Under the pieces are notes generated by a model that was not told the DNA's origin, did no database searches, and saw only the letters and a list, made by a program, of their open reading frames with translations. Source: Tethya wilhelma (Eukaryota; Porifera; Demospongiae; Tethyida; Tethyidae). Taken from it: a stretch of 64,000 bases of DNA. The position numbers and the translations under genes were made by a program. The stretch spans positions 234,123 through 298,122 of the forward strand of contig CAXIPT010000012.1 in assembly GCA_964030475.1 (NCBI GenBank), given 5' to 3'. Below are positions 1 through 13,400 of the stretch, piece by piece. Each line of letters begins with the position of its first letter. Position 1 is the first letter of the stretch.

Positions 1-78
1 CTGTTGGTGATTTGCAGAATAATTTACCAATTTGCCAAATTTAATTTTTCACCAAATTTATCCGCTATATATACAGTA
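1..78. repeat. End of a small inverted-repeat element (tatagcggg-type family)
   Basis: The left edge holds runs like TTTGCCAAATTTAA and ends in TTATCCGCTATATATACAGTA. This is the same terminal sequence as the intronic elements at 10268, 11531 and 17658. It lies in the PPP4R4 intron after exon 13 and is truncated by the window edge. Confidence 0.45.
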
Positions 79-123
79 AAGCATAATTAAGTATACATGT
101 AACCATTAAATATCAGTCCTCAC

Positions 124-3100
124 AGTTGCTAGTTCCAGTAGGTTCTCAAACAAATTATCTTTAAAGAAAGATCGCGAATATGTATCTAGAAATATGCTGC
201 ATATATCAATGAAGAGAATCCTCTGGCGACAACTACTGCTCTTGCCACAATCTATAAGTGAAAGTGATAGATGTACACACTGCAATAGCTATTATAGTAA
301 AACACCAACCCTTAATGAGTTTAGCAATAAGCTCTTGTCTTTGCTCCTGCTTCCGAATATTTCTAATGTACACACACAGTGTTCTACTAGCTGCTAACTT
401 GACTGGCAAGACACACTGCAGAATAAATATATTTTAATCAAGTGTAAAATAAGTTCGATAGTCCATAAACTATATAATTCTGTACATGGAGATGGAATTA
501 AGGTATATACTATACTGAAAACAAAAAAAGGTGTTGAACACTTGGGATACAGAATACACACACTCACGGCCCAACATATCTATGGTCATATAGACAGTCC
601 ACAATCAGCATACAGAGCATACAGCAATGTAATACATATGCAATAATCAAGCTGTAGGTTAGAAGATTCTCAGCTAACGAACAGTTTTATTGTAGCAAAA
701 CAATACTAATAAGCATGCACCTATTCACTGGGTACTGTAAATAAACATTGAGCTTACACTTCCAAGAATGTACTTAAACATTAATGGAACAAATGTGTTG
801 TAGAGCTGTGCTGATGTCATACAGTTGATCAAACACACTAAGTTTGCCAGGAGTTGTTCATGACATCGCCACTGCTTGCATTCAGATGCAGTTTTCTCAC
901 AAGCTAGGAGAGGAGGAATGAAATCTAAGAGACCGGGTTGCTTGTATGTGTGTGTGTGTGTGGTTGATTGGTTTACATATACGTGTATAATAATTATAAT
1001 TGTGAGTAATTTCTCATAAAAAATTATATACCTGTGTAATAGGAGCCAAGTGAGAAGATTTGGCAAATACATCCATTACTTCTGGCATGTGCTTGACCAA
1101 TTCTAATAATACCTGCAAAATAAAATTTCATTGATTAGTAAAATGCCAAATACTTTGTAATATACTGTAGTATATCATAGGGTAATTAAATCTATACTTG
1201 GTGCATGCCATGCATAATGCACTTTTACACATTAATTTTAATAAAATTATTATACTGTTAATTTTACGCAATACACAAAATACAAGTATAAATTATATTA
1301 CACAATCTGCCTATTTACCTCTGCTGAATCATCTCGTAGCAAAGTTTGAAAGACACTGACCACTTTCAAACATTCATCACCTAATATCTTTGTTACCTAA
1401 AATAATTGGAGTATGTAGCAAACTTGTACTACATGTTACCACTTTAAAAACACTCACTTCATGAAAACCACAGGCGACGGTTCTTCTAACCCTCCAGCTA
1501 TTGTCTTCTGCAAGCAATTTTAACGTAGGTGCAAGTCTTGCTTCAAAATGCTTAGTACCAACAAAGAGTACCATCGCCTATTGGACACATAAGGACACAA
1601 CAGAGAGATAACATGCCCATTAAGTGGTCACAATTACAAAGCAAATTTATATTCTTCTGGCTCAGGAAAACAAAACAGACTTTAATGCTCTATTATATCA
1701 AATAAAGCAGTAAGAAAAATGGTTACTTGCTAGCTGTGATCTAAATACATCATTAATATTCTTGCTTGGCTCAACATGTATAACACTACATACCAATCCA
1801 TTCACTAGAACTAAAGAACTGGATATGCAATTAATCCTGGAATACCTACCGGAAAATTGTATGCACAAAATCGTCGACACTCCACATGTTGCAGATCTCC
1901 ACCGACAGCAATTAATGAGAGCGAAGAAGCTGTACATTGCGACTGACTCATTTTACAATGCTTGCTCAACTTGCAGTAGAACTCAAGGAACCACTCCTGC
2001 TCTTCTACTGTCATTACAGCTACAATAATAATGAGTGCATTATTACCACATACACCATACCATACCATTACCATACATACATATATGGATGTTATTAGAA
2101 AACCAACAAAGTTTACGCAATTATTGCCAAATTACATATATGGATGTACATATATTAGAAAACCAACAAAGTTTACGCAATTATTGCCAAATCAATAATG
2201 TGGTTCAGTTTAGCTCTCTGCATGTTTACAAAAACTGTTATACTTGCATGTTAGATTTGATGTGAAAACAATTAACAATTATTATTATATTTTTTATTTC
2301 ATTATAAAGTACTAGGTTTTATTACTGCATGCTGTTAGGCTGATGAATAAGTTATAGCAAAAACAGTTATATGCACACATAGATGCAGAGAGTACACAGT
2401 ATACCGAATAGCGAGAAATTTTTGTTGGTGCAAAATTTCGTATATAAATCATAAAAAACATGCCAGAAAATTTTTTCGTACTTTTAAATTTTGTATACGT
2501 GGCGCATCCTCGTATAAAGTAAATGCAGAAGTTTAATTTTCGTATATTCGAACGGCATACGAAAAATACGAAAGTTTGAACCATTCGAAATTTTCCCGCT
2601 ATACTACCTAATATAGGATTTTAAGTATATATTATACCACACACCCTTCAATAATAATTTGCAGTATATGAAGGTCAAAACGTAAGAATTTCTATCTTAA
2701 GTGCTTACACTGTAAATTGTAGCATAGTTGACCCAGATTTCTAGCCAGAGCTGGTAGACAATCATCAGAAGCATCATATGAATTCTTACAAAATGTCTTT
2801 AATACAGGCACAATTTGTTCCTGCAAAGTTGACGCTTCAAGAGAAGGAATGATCTCTGTGAGGGTATCAAAAGCAGCAATTCTTACGCTACACTCTTCAT
2901 CCTTCACATGTTTATATAACTCAGGTAGAATGAATGATTTCATCTCAGCCAGGCTGTATATAGTGTACATGTGTGTGTATGACTTTATAGAATAAAATAA
3001 TGATACAGAATATCTTGATTATAACGTTTTGATGAGTAGCTAGGGGTACATATACTTTTCTTGAAATGTAGAGGGGACAAACAAACAAAATGCATACACA

Positions 3101-3358
3101 AATCGACACTAACAGTAATACTAACCCAAATGATTTAGCAAAAGGAAAAAGTTGCTGACACATTACTTTCCTGACTGATGCATCCACGTCTTGGCATAAA
3201 GTGGTCACAAGGGCAAGAAGCTCTCGTTTGAGCCTACATACATGTAAGATTCATTGTAAAATTATATACTTTAAGTAGTAGTTAACCCTTGGTGTGCGCA
3301 TGCGCAGCAAGGTTTATAGTAGTCATTTAGTCTATCTGTCTGTCTGTCTGTCTATCTA

Positions 3359-3413
<55 letters not shown>

Positions 3414-6400
3414 ATTTGTCTGTCTATTTGTCTGTTTGTATGTTTGTCTGCTCTATATTTCAAGAATGGCAGCTCCAGTCTTCAAAAGCAGCATGCCATG
3501 GTAAAATAATCGAGATTATTCTTCCACAAAGCATGTAGTTCCTGAGATTTGAGGCTTTTCAGCGTCTCTGAGCGCTAAGCTTCGAGGCCACACCTGCAAA
3601 TCACACCCATTTCTTAGTGTGTGTAATTTTATTTATTTTATTTTTCATTTTTTTTGTGTGAAGGCAATTTTTACAGCTATGTATAAAAGATGTGAGCTCT
3701 GAACATGCTTCAACTTGTAACAANTGAGGCTTTTCAGCGTCTCTGAGCGCTAAGCTTCGAGGCCACACCTGCAAATCACACCCATTTCTTAGTGTGTGTT
3801 ATTTTATTTATTTACTTTTTTTCATTTTTTTTGTGTGAAGGCAATTTTTACAGCTATGTATAAAAGATGTGAGCTCTGAACATGCTTCAGCTTTGTAACA
3901 ACCAAATTCTTGCAAAAAACAAAAATTTGAATTAGCGAAAATAACCTGTTATATGTACATGCAGTACTACACAGTAATATAACAAACATGTATGATTGCT
4001 GGAATATGTAACATAGAAGCATACTGTAGCTTACCACAAAGGTTCAAACTTGTGAGCTATAGCACCAATGATACAACAGCTGGCTTGACGAGAGGTAACA
4101 GTTTGAGAGATTTGTCCTTTGGCTATAGCTACTGTCAATATGTGTCTCTTGATCACTTCCTTTGAGAGATGTGGGATGATAGCCAGAACAGAATTCAACC
4201 ACACACCAGCAATCACTATATATATATACGCACACATAAATAATTATATTTACCTAACTTTAGGCCGATATATTCATGCTGATTCCAGCAAATCACATTC
4301 AGTGATTACTTAAGGTGGATAAAGACCATTAAATAATATTTAAATATAAATATACTTACCGTAGATCGAGAAATTTTCGCTGCTATACAGTAATTTTTCG
4401 CTTAATAAATTTTCACATGTGTAATTTTCACCTCTTTGACTGATTTGGTAAAGATCGCCATACACTTTAAATTTTCACGCGTTTAATTTTCTCCACTTGT
4501 GTGCGCAGAAAAAAAATTTTTAACAGTGAAAATTTCCCGATCTACGATATATAATCAGAAAATGTGTACATATGTCATGCATCACGATCAGATTTTGATT
4601 GACATACTTTAATAATTAAACAATGATATCCCCAGTGACCTAGTATACATGGTCAGGCTCTCTCCCATCCTACACTTCAGTGGTCATGGCATAGATAATT
4701 ATCTATGGTCATGGGGAGAGAGCTTGGGACAAGGTTGCATTCACAAGTCACGTGAATGACATTGCCATATTATGTATTTTATAGTAGACAACACTATAAA
4801 CTCTCTGATCTATAGTCTTTCCATTGGCAACATCATCCACAGGAATTCAGTACCAGACTCTATTCTTTCCAATTTGGAAGGATAGAGCCTGGGAACAATG
4901 CTATTGTACACCTATACATTGTAATGGATTAAACACCAACATACCACTATCATTTGATTCTAAATGTAATAGCACTGTTGATAGACAGGTAGTGACAAAG
5001 ATATGAATTGGGACAATATTTTGAGCAAGTATTGCAGCATACATCCTACTTGCAGCTGTGTGTAACTCCACATTTGCAGATGCCAAAATGTCCTAACAAA
5101 TGTAATGAAGAATATACACATTATGTTGATAGGGTGCACAACGTTATACAATTGAGAATAGTAGAGTAGAAAATTCTCTACTACTATACATTCAGCTGTA
5201 CTCAAATATATTGCTACAATAATTTATGTACTGTATGAACTATAGGGCTTACATTAAGCTTCGGCACAATTTTACTAAGGACATCAATCTGATTTGTCTT
5301 CAACAGTTTTGGAAGGTTATTGATGACACAAACTTTCTGAACATCTATTCCAGTGTTGATCAGTAGACAAGCTCGTTCCATTTCTGATAGATTTTCATCC
5401 ACCATCAAGCTCTGAATCTCTTCAGGAGACTAAAAGGGAAATACAAGCATTAGTATGTCATCTACTTTCCATGCTAAAGCACCAAAAGTTTATGCATATA
5501 CTAGTCTCGCTGGCCAGATATTCCGAGAGGGGGAAAAAGGGGAATGTCTGGTAACTGTAGGCCACTTTCTATGTGGAATTGGAATTTCATTAGCGTGATG
5601 TAATGCCATCCTGTCACGTGAAGTAAAATTTGCTTGACACAAAGACTTTAGTTTACCTGCAGCTTTCTTCTTAGCGTATTCTAATCTTTAGGTACACACA
5701 AACAGTGAAATTTCAATCTTACAAAGCTTGCCGACTATTCATGGACAACAATTACACTGCACGACAGTCTCACATGAAAAGAACAATACTGTTGGTTGAC
5801 TTCAGATTTGGTGGAAAAATTAGAAGTCACAACACTTTGTGATTGCATATGGAAAAAGGCCTACAGTTACCACACTTTTTCCTCCCCCCCCCCTCAATCA
5901 AGGAATGTCTGGCCAGCAGGACTAGGCTGACACGTAGCCGTAAAGTTTCACATGCTGGCTACTATAATTGGGGCGAGCCTGAGTGAGCCCCATTGGAACG
6001 GTGAAACATTGAAGCAACTGTCACGCCGTTGACCAAACCAGAAATAGCTAAGATACTCAAATTGAACGAATAACTTCAAAAAATTGAAACATCTAGCTAG
6101 GGTGCACATGTGCATGAAGACTTACGTCATTTCCATTTACACATAATGGACTGTGTGGCATCAAAATTTTGTGAAATGAATCTCGAGGCTGAAGCAAAAA
6201 ACACTCAGAAGACACTGAAAAAGCCAGGGGCTGAGCTGTGAACTTGGCTATAAAATGAGCTGTGGAGGAACAGAAAAACTACATAGGGAGTTCTGCAATT
6301 TGGTTCCTGCTTTATTAATATTGGTCAACCCAAATGCCAAACTAGATCAGTGAACACACTTGCTTGCAGAGTAGTTTTTTGCTTTACTTCAGTCTCGTTC

Positions 6401-7173
6401 CCAGAAGACAAGGCCTGACTCTCTGTAAGCCAGCTAGCGACCCTACTAATGCTGATCAGGTTGCTCAGGCTCGCCCCACAATATATCCATCTGACTAGTA
6501 TCCATATTAATGACCTTTAAATTCCACCAACTTTGAATATTCTACTGTACATCTTCTAAAAATTCGGCACAAAATCAACACGTACGTTTAAGCTTCGCCA
6601 AATTTCATTTGCAAGCAATGTGCATGTCATTGTGTGCTCAACTGCCCCATATGATGGCCTTTGCTGAAATTGTAGGTTAAGGATGCTGACTAAAGAGGTA
6701 CTAATTTTTTAGATCTACAATAATATTATTATAATCGATCAGCACTGAAATCTCAGTTTGACTGCTGACCAGCATCTTGACACAAACTCGTGGATGCAGG
6801 TCCACTGCATATGAGAGTGGCTACCCCTTGCTGCATTTTTACAAAACCCACTGATTCCATTCCTTTCTTTTCCCTCCTTTGAGCTACAATTATACTTGCT
6901 CTTTAATTAGGAATCTAGCTGCCCTAGTTATTCATAGTGTAGGCTAACAAAACATGATTCTGCTAATTCAGGGCACCAGTAGATGTGAGAATTTGTACAG
7001 CATTCACCTTCATAGGGGTAATCTATGTATAGCATAAATAATCTATGGGTATAGCCATAGATAGAAGAAGACTAGGTCTCTACCACCTGTTTTATATTTA
7101 TAGCTTCTACAGACCTTACCTTCGTAGCTTTGACACTCTTTTCCGAGCGAAACTCTTCCATTTCTTCATCCAT
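124..7173 (-). CDS. PPP4R4: PPP4R4-like phosphatase regulatory subunit, 13 exons, 3' end off the window
   Basis: HEAT-repeat regulatory subunit of the protein phosphatase 4 family; by family knowledge it scaffolds the catalytic subunit in the cytoplasm. Exons (minus strand, in order): 7173-7120, 5429-5253, 5092-4945, 4215-4035, 3233-3126, 2953-2709, 2019-1850, 1577-1458, 1396-1319, 1112-1032, 940-758, 415-310, 251-124. All junctions are GT-AG and the frame stays open for 593 codons. Human is about 870 residues, so roughly the last third is missing beyond base 1. Matches to human PPP4R4 run co-linearly: VDENLSEMERA (exon 2), QISQTVTSRQASC (exon 4), LCQDVDASVRKVMCQQL (exon 5), EECSVRIAAFDTLTEI (exon 6), CAYNFP (exon 7), QWRCHEQLL (exon 11), AASRTLCVYIRNIRKQEQR (exon 12), YSRSFF (exon 13). 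The start is ATG at 7173, giving MDEEMEEFRSEK. Intron 1 (1.7 kb) is largely transposon sequence. The gene is divergent from TMEM87. The family call is firm; the exact exon 12/13 junction is less so. Confidence 0.9.
2075..2195. repeat. Two-copy 60-bp tandem repeat in a PPP4R4 intron
   Basis: A unit containing TTAGAAAACCAACAAAGTTT and ATTATTGCCAAAT occurs at 2095 and again exactly 60 bases later at 2155. It sits between exons 6 and 7 of PPP4R4. No coding role is seen. Confidence 0.8.
2400..2606. mobile_element. MITE with tatagcggg-type inverted ends
   Basis: About 200 bp inside the PPP4R4 intron between exons 6 and 7. The left end reads ATACCGAATAGCGAGAAATT and the right end TTTTCCCGCTATACTAC, which is its inverted complement with a few changes. 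Internal sequence repeats AAATTTTCGTA in both directions. No coding capacity. Confidence 0.7.
3282..3900. repeat. Dispersed repeat with internal TCTG microsatellite; its tail is duplicated around N3724
   Basis: Begins TTAACCCTTGGTGTGCGCAT, has a (TCTG/TCTA)n tract at about 3331-3440, then a conserved tail (TTCAGCGTCTCTGAGCGC, CTTCGAGGCCACACCTG). The same elements in reverse order and complement occur at 30885-31166, so this is one repeat family rather than a chance microsatellite. The 174-base tail at 3550-3723 is repeated at 3725-3900 across the single N at 3724, with small differences. Confidence 0.75.
4359..4547. mobile_element. MITE, gtagatcgag terminal variant
   Basis: Ends are CCGTAGATCGAGAAATTTTC and its complement GAAAATTTCCCGATCTACG. 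It lies between exons 3 and 4 of PPP4R4 and has the same architecture as the tatagcggg elements with a changed terminus. No coding capacity. Confidence 0.65.
5501..5925. mobile_element. MITE with CTAGTC..GCTGGCCAGA inverted ends
   Basis: The left end CTAGTCTCGCTGGCCAGATA and the right end GTCTGGCCAGCAGGACTAG are complementary over about 25 bases. It lies in PPP4R4 intron 1. It includes a C-rich run near 5884-5893. No ORF of note. Confidence 0.7.
5968..6481. mobile_element. Element with GGGGCGAGCCTGAG inverted ends
   Basis: Left ATTGGGGCGAGCCTGAG and right CTCAGGCTCGCCCCACAAT form terminal inverted repeats about 510 bp apart in PPP4R4 intron 1. Related single ends occur near 33925, 51340 and 55303. 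No coding capacity seen. Confidence 0.65.
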
Positions 7174-7410
7174 AATTGAGTTATGCTCAAGATATGAAGC
7201 TGAAAAGCCTGCATCCCAATCCATCCTGGTGTTTGTTTGTTACAGTCCGGATGGTAATGGTCGATAAGCACAGGATAATTAATGGCAGGCAAACAATGAT
7301 TACGTCATTTTTGCTAGTGTTTGTCCGCCAGCTCAGCAGATCGATCAGCTCAGCTTAGTTGAAGTGACGTGGCGTTTTATATTTTATAATTTAGTCGATC
7401 ATAAATTATC
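7174..7410. promoter_or_regulatory. Bidirectional promoter between PPP4R4 and TMEM87
   Basis: The two start codons point away from each other, 237 bases apart, so both 5'UTRs and core promoters must share this gap. A CRE-like TGACGTGG lies at 7365-7372, about 40 bases before the TMEM87 ATG. An AT-rich TTTTATATTTTATAA follows. No transcript start can be assigned from sequence alone. Confidence 0.6.
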
Positions 7411-10400
7411 ATGAAGCTGATGCTCTACTGTATATGTTGTTTCCTGGGCATAGGCCTATTCTATCCTCTTTCTGTGTTGGGAAAACCTATGGGTGGAAAA
7501 ATCAGTAGGCAAATTTTCATCAATGAAAAGGTAAATTTGGTGTAGCTACAGTACAAGTACCTGTTTGTTTTATCTCTTTGTGTGCTTACTATGTGTTCAC
7601 TGTATCTTTTAATTGTATTTTACTGTATGCTCTGTGGAGATAGTAAACCAAACTTATAAATCTAAGCTGAATTTATCTATGGTTTAGCTTAGGTAAGTTC
7701 CAATTCCTATGGTGTCACTGTGACATAAATATGTCAATTCAAATTTGTGTCAACACCCTTTAATGCTGCTTCAATGTGCATAATTTGGCCAATCAACATT
7801 GGATGTGCTTATTAAAACCGGATTTAATATACATGTATATACATGTACATAAGGGTGCATTATTTGGAATCAATGTTTAGTATAGGTAATCACATGGATT
7901 GGAATGCCATTTGAGAAATAATTGCACAGTAATGGTGTAATTGGCATGAGGCAAGCCGAGTGCAATTTGTCCATATTATGTAGTTAGTTCTCGCAATTCA
8001 TGTATGTGATTACCCTCCTCAAGCCAAAACACAACGGAAGAAGGCCCTGTTGAGCTTAATCATTTAGTTCACCGTGTGCTGTAGCTACTAGTTCAGCAAG
8101 TTGCCACGCTCAGGTTGCAGCTTTGTCTTGTGCTTGTCGAAATAAATACTGCGGAAGTACTAGAAAGGGTGCAATCCCTATGTTTTATAAATTATAGCAC
8201 TTGTTGCCTTGCACAATTATTTTTCTCATGTTGCAGGCCTGGTACACCTAGCATATTATCTATGACCTAGCTATACAGCGCTCTTGTGCAAATTTTGTAG
8301 CAGCTGCCGTAGCTCATTAAAAATTCAGGTGCAATTACGAAAATATTTCCACAGTTAGTACGGAAGTTGGTACAGACAGTTTATAACTATATCATGATTA
8401 ATATAATAAAAATAAGCTCATACAGTAGAATTATGAGAATGAAGAAATACCTTGTAAGTCATTTTTTAGACAGATTCAAACTTCACGGATTTGCTGACAC
8501 TACATTAATTTTTATGGTTAATGTTTGCTGTGGCCATGAGAATGAGGATCTTTACTTTCAAGTATTGATGGTTTCCCAATTCACAATAATTGTTTCACTA
8601 TGGTAATATTAAAAAGCACCTTGGTGCATAACCATTGATACGTATGTGTTTTCAAATTCTTTCATCAATGGTGATTATACACTAGAGACTTAAGACTTAC
8701 AGCTGTCATCATGATATGAGTCATCCCAACGTTTATACTAACCTATTTTTTTTTCAATGTAGACATATATCTGTCTGATTGCGTGATGTGTCAGAATACT
8801 GCATTGTATTACAAGATTAAGCACTGTTTGATTAACTGTATAATTACTATACGCATTGCTGTTAGATTTGCTTCAATCTTGTTTTTATGCTACCTTTTCA
8901 GGCAAACGGAACATGCACTAAAATTGGACTATACAACAGGAGCACTGTAGCTATACAAGTAAAAGGTACAGTTTGATGCACACAGGAAGCGTTTGCTTGT
9001 ATATAATATACAGTACAGTACACAGTCTAATGGCCATCCTACAGTATATCTCATATACTTTATTCCCAATACAGTATACATAGTACCAAATGCACAGGAA
9101 TGGCACAGTTGGCCATTATTCATGCCCATAGCTCTGCAAAAACTAAGCTCTTGGCACCAAAAGCTTCTGTAGCTACTACCATGGATCTTCTACAAATTCG
9201 GCATCTCTTATCACCCTTTTACCAAATTGCTTTTTTCGATGTTTAAGTATAAATACTTTCTTATTTTTAAGTTGTCATAATAGTAAAGAACTTACAGCAG
9301 GGTACTGGTATATACGTAAGTAAATATAATCAGAAACTCAGCAGCTAGACTAGTAGCTAGACAGTTTTATGCTGCAGTTAGCTCAATAAGTGGCATACAT
9401 ACACACATGAATGAACTCAAATAGCAATAAATTTACAAAGCAAACAAGAAACGTTAAAAACTTCAAATGTAAAGAGCTACAAGAATGCTCAAATTGTACA
9501 AAGAAAACGAACAAGATAAAATAGCTGTTAGAATGTGCAAGGAATTCTTCGTGTGGGCAACATGAAGGACTTAACATTCCATCTTGTTTGCTTTATTCCT
9601 TATGATTTGGCCATTCTTGTGTCTCATTACATTTCCAATGTTGTTTTTGTTTGCTTTTTGTTTCTTATTATTAGCCTTAGATTTGCCCACTTTAGTCTGT
9701 GTCTCATATTGCATTTATGCACTGCTTTTTTTAATTATTTATTCATGTATCTTATTTATGTTTAGCTAACAAACAAGATATCGTGACTAATGTTACACTT
9801 TTCGCAACTGTGTACAAAACAAGGTGTGCCAATGTTGAATTGGATTATCCTCCAGTAAGATATACATATATAGATTTGTGTTGTACTGTAGTCATCAATA
9901 TATTCAGTTAGATTTCTCGCAAACTCTTCAAAAATTGAAACCAAAAATTAACTAACTACTTCCATATCTAAGTAACCAGTGTAGTGTATTAAAATAAACA
10001 AACAGTAGCCATAGTCTTAAATCAGATGCTTTGGGTTGTACATTTATAATAATACAGCATAATATTCTTAGTTTGGTGGCAACCAGCTAGGCTAGGGTTT
10101 AATCTAGTTGACCAATGCTTGATTGTTAATTTTTTTTGTTTGTTTATTTGCTTGTTTAGTGTGGTGATTATGATCAAAAGATTGCAGTTTCAAACATAAA
10201 CTTGACACTTGATAGCACTTCTATCTCACCAATTTTTTTCTTCGATGTAAGTTATATAAATTATGTATACCGTATAGCGGGAAAGTTTCGCGGGGTTTAA
10301 CTTTCGCGGTTTTCGCGGATCACGATCCATCCGTGAAAGTTTTTATCCGCGAAAATTTTCGAAATGTATTATACGTATGGGCTTGCGCACAACTCATCTG

Positions 10401-13400
10401 CGAAAGTTAAACTGCAAAAATGTTTGACTAGAGACTTCCGCGAAAGTTTGACACTGTGAAACTTTCCCGCTATATGGTAATACTGTTACAGTAGTTGATT
10501 TGGATTTTGTCTCTGTTCTGTTCCAAAAACAAAACCCACAAATTTTAAAAAGGCATAATTTACTTTTGCAAACATAATGTATTCAAGAGTAGTACACGTA
10601 AAATTATGTCACCCAAACTCTTACTCTTTCTTTGCAATGCTGAAGCTAACACAACAAATTTGGGTAATTCCATGCCAAATCAACATCAAAAAATGAGCAC
10701 CCTCAAAAAACTTGAGATATACATACCTTACCACAAGTTATTAAACCGCACCTAATTTGGGCATCATATGTAGCATGGCTTCTCACTCAATACCGTATTG
10801 CTGGTAAGTTTGGTGTGAATTTAATTTGGCGAATTGGCAAATTATTTTTTAAATCGCAAAATTAAAGATCGCCAAACAGTTGCATATGCAGAGAGTTACG
10901 GTAGTCGTTTCTGTTGTCTGTCTGTTTGTCCTATCGAAATTTAATCAAAGGCAGTTCTTGTGACCAAATTGTTGTTAGTTTTTTATAAGTCTGAATTATC
11001 TATATTTTTGATTTCCAAAGCAATGTAGCTGGTGTGATTAGAGGCTTTTGTGTTTTTCTAAGTGTCTAGTCTCAAAGCCATGCCTATTAATCTAGACAAG
11101 TTTGGTGTGTGTTATCCAGAATTCCATGTTAAAATCTGTGCTGTGTGACTGACTGACCAAAGCTGAGCTTAGCCTCATTCCAATCCTCCTCCTTTGCGAA
11201 TATTTTCTTTGAAACACCTGTTCCTTATTGTACATAGTAGAACACTATGTAGTCTACAGGCCCATTGCCCCTTTGTCTGCTTCAAGTTTATTGGGATGTC
11301 ATGCTGCCATTCTGTTAGTGTAGTGCTGAGAGTTAGGTACCTTTGTTGCATTCATTTACACAGTAAGATGTTAACTAAAGGATGATTTATATGAAGAAAA
11401 GAAGACCAGGAAAGTTGTGCATAAATAATGTTACTATTCTCAAGATTGAAGTGGGGAAGAGTAAAATGAAAAGAAGAAAGATTCTCCCTCTTTCCCCACC
11501 TAGAAAATGTTAAGCTTTAGTACATGTGTTCCGTATAGCGGGTAAATGTGGCGAGAATTAAATTTGGTGAATTTTCAGATTATTTTTCAAATTGCCAAAC
11601 AGTTTAATTCATACACATGTGCGCGCATATAAACAATGCAGCGTGCGGGGCTAAATCACCATATACCGTATAGCGGGAAATTTTCGTGGGGGAAAATTTT
11701 TGCGAATTTCGCGGTTTGGCAACTTTCCGCGAAAATTTCCCCCCACGAAATTCGTAAGGTATGTGGTCGTCACGTATAGTTGAGACGCAATCCACGAAAA
11801 TTTTCCCCGCGAATTTCTATTCAAGACGAAAACGCAAAAATTTTCCCCCCACGAAAATTTCCCGCTATACGATAATCGCCTATCATGCTAAAATGCGAAT
11901 TCGCCAAATTTTAATCCTGCCAAATTTACCTGCTATATGTACGGTATACACAATCAAACACTCAGGGTGGAGCTACCTAACACTGTAATGGTTGAGCCAA
12001 TTTTAGGCACATGACACATACAATTATGTCCTTTGATATTCAGCTGCTGTTGTACATTAATGTTTCACCAAGTACGGAACAAATACATTTTCAGATATCC
12101 ACTGAATCAGATGTGCAAGATGACAGTTTCACCACTCTACCACCCTCTGAAAACAGTACTGATGCAAAGACTCAAACTTCTACTCCAACTAGTGTACCTA
12201 CCTCAAATGCTAATAAAAGAGCAGCTGATGAACAAGTTAAAATAGTGAGTTAATTTTTTGCTTGTTCATGTTAGGCAGTTACACTACATACACAGAGCCA
12301 AATATAACAGTCGGTCAACGGTCAATTTCCGAATACAATCATCACGTGACCGACCTTGAGGATTTGTGTCTGACAAAATGACAGGCAGAAAGAGGCCTGG
12401 TGATCGGTCAGCCTTTGAAAGTAGTTCTAGGTATAATTTTAATAGTAGCAGTAGCAGTTCTAGTTCTAGTTCTGGTGAGCTAAGTAGCGCCAGTGTTGTT
12501 AAGAAAGCAAAGCGCCAGATAATTATTTCTACTTTTGAGAAATGGCAAAGCAGCTTCAACAGAGATCATCAAACACTGACGTGGCTAAAATGTGACAAGG
12601 ACAAAAGTGACCGAGGTCTGGTATCGCTGTTATGGTGTTCCGTCTGTAGACAATATGAGCGAAAAAAACAGGCGTGTACAGCGACAGAGAAACAAACTCC
12701 TAGAAGCAAAAGCTCTCCCTATGCTACGCTTCTTTTGTGAAAGATTGGCTGTTCTATCACACTTCTTTGTCAGATACGGATGCCACTGGTAAGCTATATC
12801 AGCGATCTCAAAAACAGTCAGCCATACTTGTAGCGCTTGTGATTCTATCCTTGGCTAGCACTATCTAAGCTAGCTGTCTAGGCACACTTTTCATAGCTTG
12901 CGTTCTCCACAGTCCAGAGAAAAAGCAACGTTTAGTTCGAGGTCACATCACTTCCGGTGACCCTCCGTAACACACGGACGGACAAAACTTTGCTTATAAT
13001 AATTATGATGTTGAATTCTATGTCGAGTATACACTCCATTTGTGTACATCCAGGAAAGTGTATTCATGTTTGACCACTCACCATCAGTTATGTGTTTCTA
13101 CTGTTACTGTTACATACATGTAATAACTGTTTTGTAGCCCACAAAAGGCAGTATACAATGCAGTATAGCAGTCTTTTACAAGCTTATCTTAGTGAAGTTC
13201 ACTTCAATAACTATCATTTACAAACCAGTTTGAAAGTGAGAATCCTCAATCACCAGAAGAGTGCTCAATTGAAGTATAGTTTGTTGAAATTTGACTAGTC
13301 TAGTTGTAGCAACTATACATCTGTAGCTGTGGAATCTCTTAACAGATATGCGAGACTAGCAAAAGTCTTCTCTGCTCGATGAAAGAAAACAACGAGAAGT

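Noticed and set aside
3294..3509. Cys/Leu/Ser-rich 71-codon ORF
   Set aside because: Product of reading the TCTG microsatellite; no splice context or motif.
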